A DNA stretch of 64,000 nt, from NCBI GenBank assembly GCA_035940955.1, contig DASZEJ010000063.1, forward strand, positions 17,682-81,681. The letters run 5' to 3'. The notes beneath the pieces are model-generated. The model did not search any database. It was not told the DNA's origin and saw nothing but the letters and a program-made list of their open reading frames with translations. This stretch comes from CADCVT01 sp035940955. GTDB taxonomy: Bacteria; Actinomycetota; Thermoleophilia; Solirubrobacterales; Solirubrobacteraceae. This document shows positions 18,668-26,923 of the stretch, one piece after another. How positions within the stretch are numbered: position 1 is the first letter of the stretch; each line of letters begins with the position of its first letter. The position numbers were made by a program, and so were the translations under genes.

Positions 18668-20520
18668 TACCGCTCCATCCGCAGGTGCGCGTGCAGCTCG
18701 CGCGCGACCTTCGGCGGCACGCCCGGCACCGCCTCGAGCTCCTCGCGCGACGCGCCGAGCACCGCCTCCGGCGAGCCGAAGTGCTTGAGCAGCGCGCGCT
18801 TGCGCGTCGGCCCGATGCCGGGCAGGCCGTCCAGGACCGACTCGGTCATCGCCTTGTCGCGCCGCGACCGGTGGTGGGTGACCGCGAAGCGGTGCGCCTC
18901 GTCGCGGACGCGCTGCAGCAGCTGCAGCTCGGGCGTGTCGTGCGGCAGCACGACCGGCGACGCGCGGCCCGGCACGAACACCTCCTCGATCCGCTTGGCC
19001 AGCGACACCACGGTCACGCCCCGCTCGACGAAGGCGGTCAGCGCGCGCATCCCCGCCGACAGCTGCCCCGGGCCGCCGTCGATGACGATGAGGTTCGGCA
19101 GCGTCGCGAACGACTCGTTGCGCTTGGGGTCGTGGGGCGAGAGGTCCTGCTGGCGCTCCCACTGCGCCAGCCGGCGCTCCAGCACCTCCTCCATCGCCGC
19201 GAAGTCGTCCGGCACCCCCTCGTTCAGCCCCCGCACCACGAACCGCCGGTAGTCCGACTTCTTCGGCGCGCCGCCCTCGAACACGACCATCGACGCCGTC
19301 GTGTGCGTGCCCATCAGGTTCGAGATGTCGAAGCACTCGATCCGCAGCGGCAGCGCGTCGAGGCCGAGCGCCTGCTGCAGCCGGTCGAGCGCCTCGGTCC
19401 GCTGCTGGCGCGAGCGCTCGACCTTCATCCGCTCGGTCTCCAGGGCGAGCTTCGCGTTGCGGGTCGCGAGATCGAGGATCCGGCGCTTGTCGCCCCGCTC
19501 GGCGACGCGCACCTCGACCCGGCCGCCCCGCCGCTCGCTCAGCGCCGCGGCCACCGCGTCGCTCACCTCGTGCCCGATCACGACCTGCGGCGGGATGAAC
19601 GGAGCCGACGTGTAGTACTGGAGCAGGAACTCCTCCAGCACCTCGCCCTCCCCCATCGACGCCTCGTTGGCGAGGTAGAACGACTGGCGGTCCGACAGCA
19701 CGCCGTCGCGCACCTGGAAGACCTGCGCGTTCGCGTCCACGCCGCTGACCGCCACGCCGACCGCGTCGACCGACCCCACCGACGCGTTGGCGACCCGCTG
19801 GCGCTCGAGCAGCGCGCGCACCGCCTGCAGCCGGTTGCGCTCCACCGCCGCGTGCTCGAACTCGTGCACCGCGGCGGCCTCGCGCATCCGCGCCTCCAGG
19901 TCGCGCTCGACCTCCTTGTACCGCCCCTGCAGGAACGCGATCACGCCGTCGATCGCCGTCCGGTACTCGGCGTGCGACACGTAGCCGACGCACGGCGCCC
20001 CGCAGCGGCGGATGTAGTAGTCCAGGCACGGCGACCCCGACCGCCGCCCCGGCACCGCGCCGTTGCACGAGCGGTACATGAAGATCTTGCCGAGCGTGTC
20101 GAGCGTCGAGCGCGTCCGCTTGGCGGAGGAGTACGGGCCGAAGTACAGCCGGTCGCGCCGGTGCCGCTCGCGGGTGAAGTACACCCGCGGGAACTCCTCG
20201 TCCATCGAGATCGCGATGTACGGGTACGACTTGTCGTCGCGCAACCGGATGTTGAACCGCGGCTTGTACCGCTTGATGAACTCCTGCTCGGCCAGCAGCG
20301 CCTCGGCCTCGGTCGCCACCGACACGAAGTCGATCGCCGCGGCCAGCTCGACCATCTGCGTGTCGCCCCGCGTCACGCGGTTGGAGAAGTGGCCCGCGAC
20401 GCGCTTGCGGAGCGACTTCGCCTTGCCGACGTAGATGACCCCGCCCTTGGCGTCGCGGAACAGGTACACCCCAGGCGAGTCCGGCAGGTTCCGGCGCTGC
20501 TCGGAGAGGGCAGATTCCAC
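18667..20520 (-). CDS. uvrC: Excinuclease ABC subunit C
   Basis: Makes both incisions around UvrAB-marked DNA lesions. It has 617 aa. An N-terminal GIY-YIG nuclease begins LPDSPGVYLFRD and continues VIYVGKAKSLRKRV; there is a Cys cluster (RSCNGAVPG, RRCGAPCVGY), a UVR helix near residue 205, the RNase H-like nuclease with LIVIDGGPGQLSAG, and two helix-hairpin-helix units at the end (LPGIGPTRKRALLKHFGS). The GTG start at 20520 has a TATCCT box exactly 7 nt upstream. It is divergent from recQ with only 12 bp between start codons, giving a DNA-repair pair. Confidence 0.96.
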   Translation of the reverse strand: MESALSEQRRNLPDSPGVYLFRDAKGGVIYVGKAKSLRKRVAGHFSNRVTRGDTQMVELAAAIDFVSVATEAEALLAEQEFIKRYKPRFNIRLRDDKSYPYIAISMDEEFPRVYFTRERHRRDRLYFGPYSSAKRTRSTLDTLGKIFMYRSCNGAVPGRRSGSPCLDYYIRRCGAPCVGYVSHAEYRTAIDGVIAFLQGRYKEVERDLEARMREAAAVHEFEHAAVERNRLQAVRALLERQRVANASVGSVDAVGVAVSGVDANAQVFQVRDGVLSDRQSFYLANEASMGEGEVLEEFLLQYYTSAPFIPPQVVIGHEVSDAVAAALSERRGGRVEVRVAERGDKRRILDLATRNAKLALETERMKVERSRQQRTEALDRLQQALGLDALPLRIECFDISNLMGTHTTASMVVFEGGAPKKSDYRRFVVRGLNEGVPDDFAAMEEVLERRLAQWERQQDLSPHDPKRNESFATLPNLIVIDGGPGQLSAGMRALTAFVERGVTVVSLAKRIEEVFVPGRASPVVLPHDTPELQLLQRVRDEAHRFAVTHHRSRRDKAMTESVLDGLPGIGPTRKRALLKHFGSPEAVLGASREELEAVPGVPPKVARELHAHLRMER

Positions 20521-20527
20521 CCCATCG

Positions 20528-20533
20528 AGGATA
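20528..20533 (-). promoter_or_regulatory. Leaderless-type -10 box of uvrC
   Basis: TATCCT on the minus strand, 7 nt before the uvrC GTG. It overlaps the first base of the recQ ATG (20533), so the two divergent starts share the same few bases. Confidence 0.5.
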
Positions 20534-22143
20534 TGGAGCGACAGATCGCGCGGCTGGCCCGCGAGCGGCTGGGGTTCGAGGAGCTGCGGCCCGGCCAGCT
20601 GGAGGCGGTGCAGGCCGTCGTGGGCGGGCGCGACACGCTGTGCGTGATGTCGACCGGCTCGGGCAAGTCGGCGATCTACCAGCTCGCCGGCTTCGTCATC
20701 GACGGCCCGACCGTCGTCGTCTCGCCGCTCATCGCGCTGCAGCAGGACCAGATGGAGGCGGTCGAGGAGGAGGCCGCGGTCATCAACTCCACGCTGACCG
20801 AGCGCCAGCGCGACGAGGTGCTCGAGGACGCCCAGGAGGACGAGGTCGAGTTCGTCCTGCTCGCGCCCGAGCAGCTCGCCAACGACGACGTGCTCGACGA
20901 GCTGCGGCAGGCGCGCGTGAGCCTGTTCGTGGTGGACGAGGCGCACTGCGTCAGCCAGTGGGGCCACGACTTCCGGCCCGACTACCTGCGGCTCGGGGAG
21001 GCGATCGGCGCGCTCGGCCACCCGCCGGTCCTGGCGCTGACCGCGACCGCGGCGCCGCCGGTCCGCGACGACATCGTCCAGATGCTCGACATGGACGACC
21101 CCGAGATCGTCGTCCGCGGCTTCGACCGCCCGAACATCCGCCTCGCGGTCGACCGCCACGAGGACGCCGGGCGCAAGCGCCGGGCGCTGCTCGACCGGGC
21201 GGCCTCCACGCCCGGTCCGGGGATCGTCTACTGCGCGACGAAGAAGGGCGCCGAGACCGTCGCGCGTGAGCTGCGCGAGCGCGGCGTGCGCGCCCAGCAC
21301 TACCACGGCGGGCTGAGCGCCAGGCGCCGCGAGCAGCGCCAGCAGGCGTTCATGTCGGGCGGCGGGATCGACGTGATGGTCGCGACGATCGCGTTCGGGA
21401 TGGGAGTCGACAAGCCCGACGTGCGCTGGGTCTTCCACCACGACGTCAGCGAGTCGGTCGACTCCTACTACCAGGAGCTGGGGCGCGCCGGCCGCGACGG
21501 CGCGCCGGCCGAGGCCGTCCTCTTCTACCGCCCGCAGGACCTCGGGCTGCGGCGGTTCTTCGCCTCCGGCCGGGTCAAGGACGACGAGCTGCACCAGGTC
21601 GCCCAGGCGCTCGCCGTCCACCGCGAGCCGGTGCGGCCGCGCGAGCTCGTGGAGGAGCTGCCGATCAGCGACACGAAGCTCGCGACCGCGATCCAGCACC
21701 TGGCGGAGGCCGGGTTCGCCGAGGTGCGCGACGACGGCGCGATCGCCGCCAAGCGCGACCGGGACCTGATCGAGGCGGTCGACCGGGCCGGCGAGGCCGA
21801 GGAGCACCGCCAGGCGTTCGACCGCTCGCGCGTGGAGATGATGCGGGCGTACGCCGAGACCGACGGCTGCCGGCGCGCGTTCGTGCTCGGCTACTTCGGC
21901 GAGCACTACGAGCCGCCGTGCGGCGCCTGCGACGTGTGCGAGCGCCGCGGCGACGGCGTGGCCCGCCGGTCGCAGCACGGCCCGTTCGCGGCCGGCGACC
22001 GGGTGCGCCACGCCGAGTGGGGCGGCGGCAGCGTCGGCCAGGTCGAGGACGGGCAGATCACCGTCGTGTTCGACACCGTCGGCTACAAGACGCTCGGCGT
22101 CGACCTCGTGCTGGAGCGCGAGCTGCTGGAGCGCGAGGCGTGA
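20533..22143 (+). CDS. recQ: RecQ-family ATP-dependent DNA helicase
   Basis: 3'-5' helicase for recombination and repair, 536 aa, shorter than E. coli RecQ (about 610). Motif 0 is FEELRPGQLEAV, Walker A STGSGKSAIYQL, Walker B VVDEAHCVSQWGHDFRPDY, motif V IAFGMGVDKPDVRWVFHHD and motif VI YYQELGRAGRDG. The zinc domain is CRRAFVLGYFGE followed by C-x2-C-x2-C in PCGACDVC. It lacks an HRDC domain. Instead the C-terminus ends in a short beta module (RHAEWGGGSVGQVEDGQITV) like the Tudor-type tail of UvrD/PcrA. It overlaps the hydrolase gene downstream by GTGA. Confidence 0.93.
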   Translation: MERQIARLARERLGFEELRPGQLEAVQAVVGGRDTLCVMSTGSGKSAIYQLAGFVIDGPTVVVSPLIALQQDQMEAVEEEAAVINSTLTERQRDEVLEDAQEDEVEFVLLAPEQLANDDVLDELRQARVSLFVVDEAHCVSQWGHDFRPDYLRLGEAIGALGHPPVLALTATAAPPVRDDIVQMLDMDDPEIVVRGFDRPNIRLAVDRHEDAGRKRRALLDRAASTPGPGIVYCATKKGAETVARELRERGVRAQHYHGGLSARRREQRQQAFMSGGGIDVMVATIAFGMGVDKPDVRWVFHHDVSESVDSYYQELGRAGRDGAPAEAVLFYRPQDLGLRRFFASGRVKDDELHQVAQALAVHREPVRPRELVEELPISDTKLATAIQHLAEAGFAEVRDDGAIAAKRDRDLIEAVDRAGEAEEHRQAFDRSRVEMMRAYAETDGCRRAFVLGYFGEHYEPPCGACDVCERRGDGVARRSQHGPFAAGDRVRHAEWGGGSVGQVEDGQITVVFDTVGYKTLGVDLVLERELLEREA

Positions 22144-22865
22144 CGGCCGTCCTCCTGCACGCCGGGGTGTGCGACCGCCGCATGTGGGACGGCGTCGTCC
22201 CGGCCCTGCACGGCGAGGGCCACGAGGTCGTCGCGCCCGACCTGCGCGGCTTCGGCTCGCGGCCGCCCGGGCCGGCGCCGTTCTCGCACGCCGGCGACGT
22301 GCTCGCGCTGCTCGACGGGCTGGGGGCCGAGCGGGCCGACCTCGTCGGCGCGTCGTTCGGCGGGCTCGTCGCGCTGGAGGTCGCCGCGCTCGCGCCGGAG
22401 CGGGTGCGGTCGCTCGCGCTGCTCGCCCCGCTGCTGCTGGCGTGGGAGTGGTCCGAGCACTTCCGGTCCTACGTGCGCGCCGAGGACGCCGCGCTGGCCC
22501 GCGGCGACGTCGACGCCGCCGTCGAGCTGAACGTCCGCTACTGGGCGGGCGACGCCGACCCGCGCGTGCAGGACTACGTCGCGGCGGCGCAGCGACGCGC
22601 GTTCGAGCTGGGCGACGGCGGCGCCGAGGCCGAGGAGCTCGACCCGCCGGTGAGCGAGCGCCTCGGCGACGTGGCGGCGCCGGCGCTCGTCATGGTCGGC
22701 GACGGCGACGTGCCGGACTTCGTCGCGATCGCCCGTCACCTGGCGGGGACGCTGCCGCGCGCCGAGCTGCGCGTGGTCGAGGGCGCCGGCCACCTGCTCG
22801 CGCTCGAGCGCCCGGCCGAGGTCGGCGCCGCGCTCGCGGCGTGGCTGCGCGCCGGGGGTCGTTGA
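22140..22865 (+). CDS. Alpha/beta-fold hydrolase
   Basis: Protein of 241 aa. It begins directly with the first strand (TAVLLHAGVCDRRMWDGVV, oxyanion HAG), has the nucleophile elbow LVGASFGGLVALE (Ser), an acidic loop in MVGDGDVPDF and the catalytic His in EGAGHLLALERP. It is a small soluble esterase or lactonase type; the substrate is not deducible. The GTG start overlaps the recQ stop (GTGA), so it is co-transcribed with recQ although the functions look unrelated. Confidence 0.87.
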   Translation: MTAVLLHAGVCDRRMWDGVVPALHGEGHEVVAPDLRGFGSRPPGPAPFSHAGDVLALLDGLGAERADLVGASFGGLVALEVAALAPERVRSLALLAPLLLAWEWSEHFRSYVRAEDAALARGDVDAAVELNVRYWAGDADPRVQDYVAAAQRRAFELGDGGAEAEELDPPVSERLGDVAAPALVMVGDGDVPDFVAIARHLAGTLPRAELRVVEGAGHLLALERPAEVGAALAAWLRAGGR

Positions 22866-22894
22866 ATGCCGATCGAAGAGCTGATCGCCGCGGC

Positions 22895-22900
22895 TACGCT
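22895..22900 (+). promoter_or_regulatory. Leaderless-type -10 box of the KAP NTPase gene
   Basis: TACGCT, 6 nt before the ATG at 22907, in the 41-bp gap after the hydrolase gene. It shows that the atypical KAP gene is driven by a promoter of the same type as its host neighbours. Confidence 0.45.
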
Positions 22901-22906
22901 GAGCGA

Positions 22907-24754
22907 ATGCTCGAGGCGTCGAATGTCGTGCTGCGCCCCGACGAACCGATCCAGTCACTGGAAGAGGATTTCCTCGCGCGCGGTCGCTTCGCCGAGGCGG
23001 TCGCACTACAGGTCCGCACAGCTCCGACTGCGGGGGGATTCGTCGTCGGGGTCCTTGGCCCCTGGGGCGAAGGCAAGACCTCGGTGCTCAACATGGTGTT
23101 CGCGCTTCTTGAGCGGGATGCGCCTGAAACCATCCGGGTGCAGTTCGACCCATGGCTCTTCTCCTCGTCCGAGCAGCTTCTCGAGCGCTATTTCGCCGAG
23201 CTCGCGACGACGCTCGGCGAACACGCAGGTCTGACGGACCGGCTCGTAACCACGTTGAGAAGCGCTCTCGTCAACTACGGCGCGCTGCTGGGATCCGTCG
23301 GCGAACTAGCGGCCGAACAAGCGCAAACCTCGATCTACCAGCAGCGTCGATCGATCACGACACAGCTCCGATCCCTAGGTCGACGAATCGTCGTTCGCAT
23401 CGACGATCTCGACCGCCTCACGCCTGAGGAGATTCGGGAGGTAGTGCGGCTCGTCAAGCTTGTAGGCGACTTCCCGAACATCGTGTACCTGCTCGCGTTC
23501 GACCGCACACGAGTGGAGCGCGTGCTCGGTGAGCAGCTCGCGCCCGGGGATGCAGCAGCAGCGCGGACCGAGGGGCGCGCGTACCTCGAAAAGATCGTTC
23601 AGGTGGTCGATGAATTGCCTCCGGTTCCGCAAGTGCGGCTCGTCAGCCTCTTGGACGACGAACTTGGTGTGCTCCTTTCGCGTGTCGCCCGCACGATCGA
23701 GGATCCGAACCGGTGGCGAGAGGTGCTTTCCAGCACAGCGCCGCTTCTGCGAAACCTTCGAGATACGCGACGCCTTTTGAACGCGATGCCGTTGCAGCTC
23801 GAGCTGCTCGGCGACGAGGTCGACCTCGCCGACTTGCTCGCCCTCACCGTCCTTCGCGTCTTTCTGCCGGATGTGCATTCAAGACTTGGCGAAAGCGCCG
23901 TGATGCTGACGGGTGGCGCCGCGTCGGACTCCGACCAACGCGAGCAGGAACTGCGGCGGCTCTCGGCGCGAGCCGGCGAGCAATCTCCAGCGGCAGAAGC
24001 GCTTCTGCGGGTCCTGTTCGTCGCACCCGCAGCGAGCCCTCCCGGGGGAGAGCTCGAAGCTGACGTAGAGGGCCACATCCGTGTGTACGTCACGCATAAT
24101 CTTCTTCGATATCTGCACGGCGAAGGTTCCGTGGATCCGCTTGCGAACGCCCAGGTCCGGTGGGTCGTCGACGCCATGGCGGAGCCGCGCCGTCTTCGCG
24201 ACATCCTCAATGACCTGCCGGCGGAGATCCTCCCGGACCTCGCTACCCGAGCGCTCGGATTCCGGAGACTGTTTCCGCCCGGAAGAGGCGGACATGCCGC
24301 TGCCGCGTGGATCAGCCGCCTTGAGAGCGACGGACCGGAGACCCGTTCGACCTATGACGGGCTGGAGCCGTTCTCGCGGCTTCTGAGCGGGCTGCTGTCG
24401 CTGGGTGACGAGCGTCAGCGTCACGTTGCGGCGCAGCGCGCATGGAACGCCGCGCATACGTTGACCGGCCGCGTTCTCGTCCTTGAGAGCGGCGCCTTTC
24501 CGGCGTCGAAGGTGACCGAGCTACGGTCCAGGCTGAGGCGAGAGCTTGCGGAATGGCCCGTCGACCAGCTCGCGCGGGAACTCGATCTTCCCTGGGTCGT
24601 CTCCAATGTCAGCGACGGAGACGTTCCGGATCGCGTCTTCGACGCCGCAGCAATGTGCGCGGACGAGACTGCGCTATCACGATTGCAAGAAGTAGTGCGC
24701 GCGGACGAGGTCACGCTTGCACCATCCGGCGTCGAAGTCGACCGGCCGATCTAA
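22907..24754 (+). CDS. KAP-family P-loop NTPase, likely acquired
   Basis: Protein of 615 aa. It has the Walker A GPWGEGKTS (51-59), the KAP-type FDPWLFSS (80-87), the Walker B IVVRIDDLDRL (161-171) and a sensor segment YLLAFDRTRVERVL. The long alpha-helical C-terminal half has no known domain. KAP NTPases (named after Kidins220 and the F-plasmid phage-exclusion protein PifA) usually carry membrane segments between Walker A and B; here that insert is short (about 88-158) and not clearly hydrophobic, so the protein may be soluble. Base composition is visibly lower in GC than its neighbours, with third-position A/T codons such as CTA, GAA, TTG and GAT. This points to horizontal transfer. A stand-alone defence or signalling role is possible but unproven. 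Confidence 0.85.
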   Translation: MLEASNVVLRPDEPIQSLEEDFLARGRFAEAVALQVRTAPTAGGFVVGVLGPWGEGKTSVLNMVFALLERDAPETIRVQFDPWLFSSSEQLLERYFAELATTLGEHAGLTDRLVTTLRSALVNYGALLGSVGELAAEQAQTSIYQQRRSITTQLRSLGRRIVVRIDDLDRLTPEEIREVVRLVKLVGDFPNIVYLLAFDRTRVERVLGEQLAPGDAAAARTEGRAYLEKIVQVVDELPPVPQVRLVSLLDDELGVLLSRVARTIEDPNRWREVLSSTAPLLRNLRDTRRLLNAMPLQLELLGDEVDLADLLALTVLRVFLPDVHSRLGESAVMLTGGAASDSDQREQELRRLSARAGEQSPAAEALLRVLFVAPAASPPGGELEADVEGHIRVYVTHNLLRYLHGEGSVDPLANAQVRWVVDAMAEPRRLRDILNDLPAEILPDLATRALGFRRLFPPGRGGHAAAAWISRLESDGPETRSTYDGLEPFSRLLSGLLSLGDERQRHVAAQRAWNAAHTLTGRVLVLESGAFPASKVTELRSRLRRELAEWPVDQLARELDLPWVVSNVSDGDVPDRVFDAAAMCADETALSRLQEVVRADEVTLAPSGVEVDRPI

Positions 24755-24765
24755 CGGTGTAGTAG

Positions 24766-24771
24766 TAGCGT
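24766..24771 (+). promoter_or_regulatory. Leaderless-type -10 box of the molybdopterin enzyme gene
   Basis: TAGCGT, exactly 7 nt before the ATG at 24779, in the 24-bp gap after the KAP gene. Confidence 0.5.
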
Positions 24772-24778
24772 CCGCCCC

Positions 24779-26923
24779 ATGCGCACCGCCTACCGGACGT
24801 GCCCGCTGTGCGAGGCGACGTGCGGCCTCGCCATCACGCTCGACGACTCCGGCGCCGTCACGCAGGTCCGCGGCGACGCCGACGACGTCTTCTCCAAGGG
24901 CTTCATCTGCCCCAAGGGCGTCTCGATCAAGCAGCTGCACGAGGACCCGCGCCGGCTGCGGGCGCCGATGGTCCGGCAGGCCGACGGGTCGTTCGCCGAG
25001 GCGACGTGGGACGAGGCGTTCGCGCTGATCGCCGAGCGGCTGCCGGCGATCCAGGCCGAGCACGGCCGCGACGCGGTCGCGACGTACATCGGCAACCCGA
25101 ACGCGCACAACCTGTCCGGGCTGATCTACGGGCGCGCGCTGGTCAAGGCGCTCGGGTCCAAGAACGTCTACACGGCGAGCACCGTCGACCAGTACCCGAA
25201 GCAGGCCGCGGCGGCGTACATGTTCGGCAGCGGCTCGGCGGTGCCGGTGCCCGACCTCGACCGGACGAGCCACCTGCTGATGCTCGGCGCGAACCCGGCG
25301 GTCTCGAACGGGTCGCTGATGACCGCGCCCGACGTGCGCGGGCGGCTGGCGGCGATCCGCGAGCGCGGCGGCAAGGTCGTCGTCGTCGACCCGCGGCGCA
25401 CGCGCACGGCCAAGCTGGCCGACGAGCACGTGTGGATCCGCCCCGGCACCGACGCGCTGCTGCTGTTCGCGCTGCTGAACGTCGTGGTGGAGGAGGGCCT
25501 CGCCGCCCCGCTCGACGACGCGCTCTACGCGGGCGCGGACACCGTCGCGGCGCTGGCGCGCGACTTCCCGCCGGAGGCCGTCGCGCCCGCGACCGGCATC
25601 CCGGCCGGCACCATGCGCCGCCTCGCCCGCGAGCTGGCCGCCGCCGACCGGGCCGCGGTCTACGGGCGGATGGGCACGACGACGCAGGCGTTCGGCACGA
25701 CCGCGAGCTGGCTGGTCGACGTGCTCAACGCGTTCACCGGCAACCTCGACCGGCCCGGCGGCGCGATGTGGGCGCTGCCCGCCCACGCGCCCCGGGGCAC
25801 CGGCAGCGGCCGCGGCGCGCGGTTCGGCCGCTGGACCAGCCGCGTGCGCGGCGCCCCCGAGGTCTTCGGGGAGCTGCCGGTGGCGTGCCTGGCCGAGGAG
25901 ATCGAGACGCCGGGCGAAGGACAGGTCCGCGCGCTCGTCACGATCGCCGGCAACCCGGTGGTCTCGACGCCGAACGCCGGCCGGCTGCGCGCCGCGCTGG
26001 AGTCGCTCGACTTCATGGTCAGCGTCGACGTCTACCTCAACGACACGACGCGCCACGCCGACGTCATCCTCCCCGGGCCGTCGCCGCTGCGGCGCGCGCA
26101 CTACGACATCGCGCTGTACGACCTCGCGGTCCGCAACGTCGCGAACTGGTCGGACCCGGTGCTGCCGCTGGAGGGACCGGACGAGTGGGAGACGCTGCTG
26201 CGGCTGACGGGGATCGCCGCCGGCCTCGGGCCGGACGCGGACGTCGACGCGCTCGACGCGATGGTCGGCGCCGAGGCGGCCCGGCGCGCCGGCGTCGAGC
26301 CCGACCCCGCGCTGCGCGGCCCGGAGCGGGTCGTCGACGCGATGCTGCGCGGCGGGGCCTACGGGCTCTCGCTCGCCGACCTGAAGGCGGCGCCGCACGG
26401 CATCGACCTCGGGCCGCTCGAGCCGCGGCTGCCCGAGCGCCTCGCCACCGCGAGCGGGAAGGTCGAGCTCGCGCCCGAGCCGCTGGTCGCCGACGTCGAG
26501 CGCCTGCACGCGGCGCTGCGCGCGAACGGCGACGGCGGCATGGTGCTCATCGGCCGCCGGCACCTGCGCTCGAACAACTCGTGGATGAACGGGCTGCCAA
26601 TGCTGGCGAGCGGCCCGGACCGCTGCACCGCGCTGATCCACCCCGACGACGCCGCCCGGCTGGGCGTCGCGGACGGCGAGGCGGTCCGCGTCGCGGCGCG
26701 CACCGGCGCCATCGAGCTGCCGGCCGAGGTCACCGACGACGTGATGCCCGGCGTCGTGTCGATCCCCCACGGCTGGGAGCACGCGAACTCCAACGTGCTT
26801 TCCGACGAGCGCCTCGTCGAGCCGCTGACCGGCACGGCGGTGCTGAACGGGATCCCGGTGACCGTCGCGCCGCTAGGCGACGAGGTGGAAGAGCGCGGCG
26901 TCCTCGTCGAGCGCGGCGCGTAG
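24779..26923 (+). CDS. Molybdopterin-dependent oxidoreductase (DMSO reductase superfamily)
   Basis: Protein of 714 aa, cytosolic (no Tat signal). The N-terminal [4Fe-4S] site is C8-x2-C11-x3-C15-x28-C44. Molybdopterin-binding segments follow (LLMLGANPAVSNGSLM, VVVVDPRRTRTAKLADEHVWI, ALVTIAGNPVVSTPNAGRL), and the C-terminal dinucleotide-binding domain runs from about 590 (LIGRRHLRSNNSWMNG, then IPHGWEHANSN). At the usual Mo-ligand region the sequence reads TASTVDQYPKQ, with no Cys or Sec. The likely ligand is D137, which sets it apart from classical formate dehydrogenases. No partner Fe-S or membrane subunit is adjacent. It overlaps the convergent sigma-factor gene by 51 bp. Confidence 0.88.
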   Translation: MRTAYRTCPLCEATCGLAITLDDSGAVTQVRGDADDVFSKGFICPKGVSIKQLHEDPRRLRAPMVRQADGSFAEATWDEAFALIAERLPAIQAEHGRDAVATYIGNPNAHNLSGLIYGRALVKALGSKNVYTASTVDQYPKQAAAAYMFGSGSAVPVPDLDRTSHLLMLGANPAVSNGSLMTAPDVRGRLAAIRERGGKVVVVDPRRTRTAKLADEHVWIRPGTDALLLFALLNVVVEEGLAAPLDDALYAGADTVAALARDFPPEAVAPATGIPAGTMRRLARELAAADRAAVYGRMGTTTQAFGTTASWLVDVLNAFTGNLDRPGGAMWALPAHAPRGTGSGRGARFGRWTSRVRGAPEVFGELPVACLAEEIETPGEGQVRALVTIAGNPVVSTPNAGRLRAALESLDFMVSVDVYLNDTTRHADVILPGPSPLRRAHYDIALYDLAVRNVANWSDPVLPLEGPDEWETLLRLTGIAAGLGPDADVDALDAMVGAEAARRAGVEPDPALRGPERVVDAMLRGGAYGLSLADLKAAPHGIDLGPLEPRLPERLATASGKVELAPEPLVADVERLHAALRANGDGGMVLIGRRHLRSNNSWMNGLPMLASGPDRCTALIHPDDAARLGVADGEAVRVAARTGAIELPAEVTDDVMPGVVSIPHGWEHANSNVLSDERLVEPLTGTAVLNGIPVTVAPLGDEVEERGVLVERGA

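Noticed and set aside
22866..23234. Short open frame starting MPIEEL before the KAP gene
   Set aside because: It overlaps the KAP frame for 300 bp, lacks codon bias after the first 40 bp and has no homology-like pattern.
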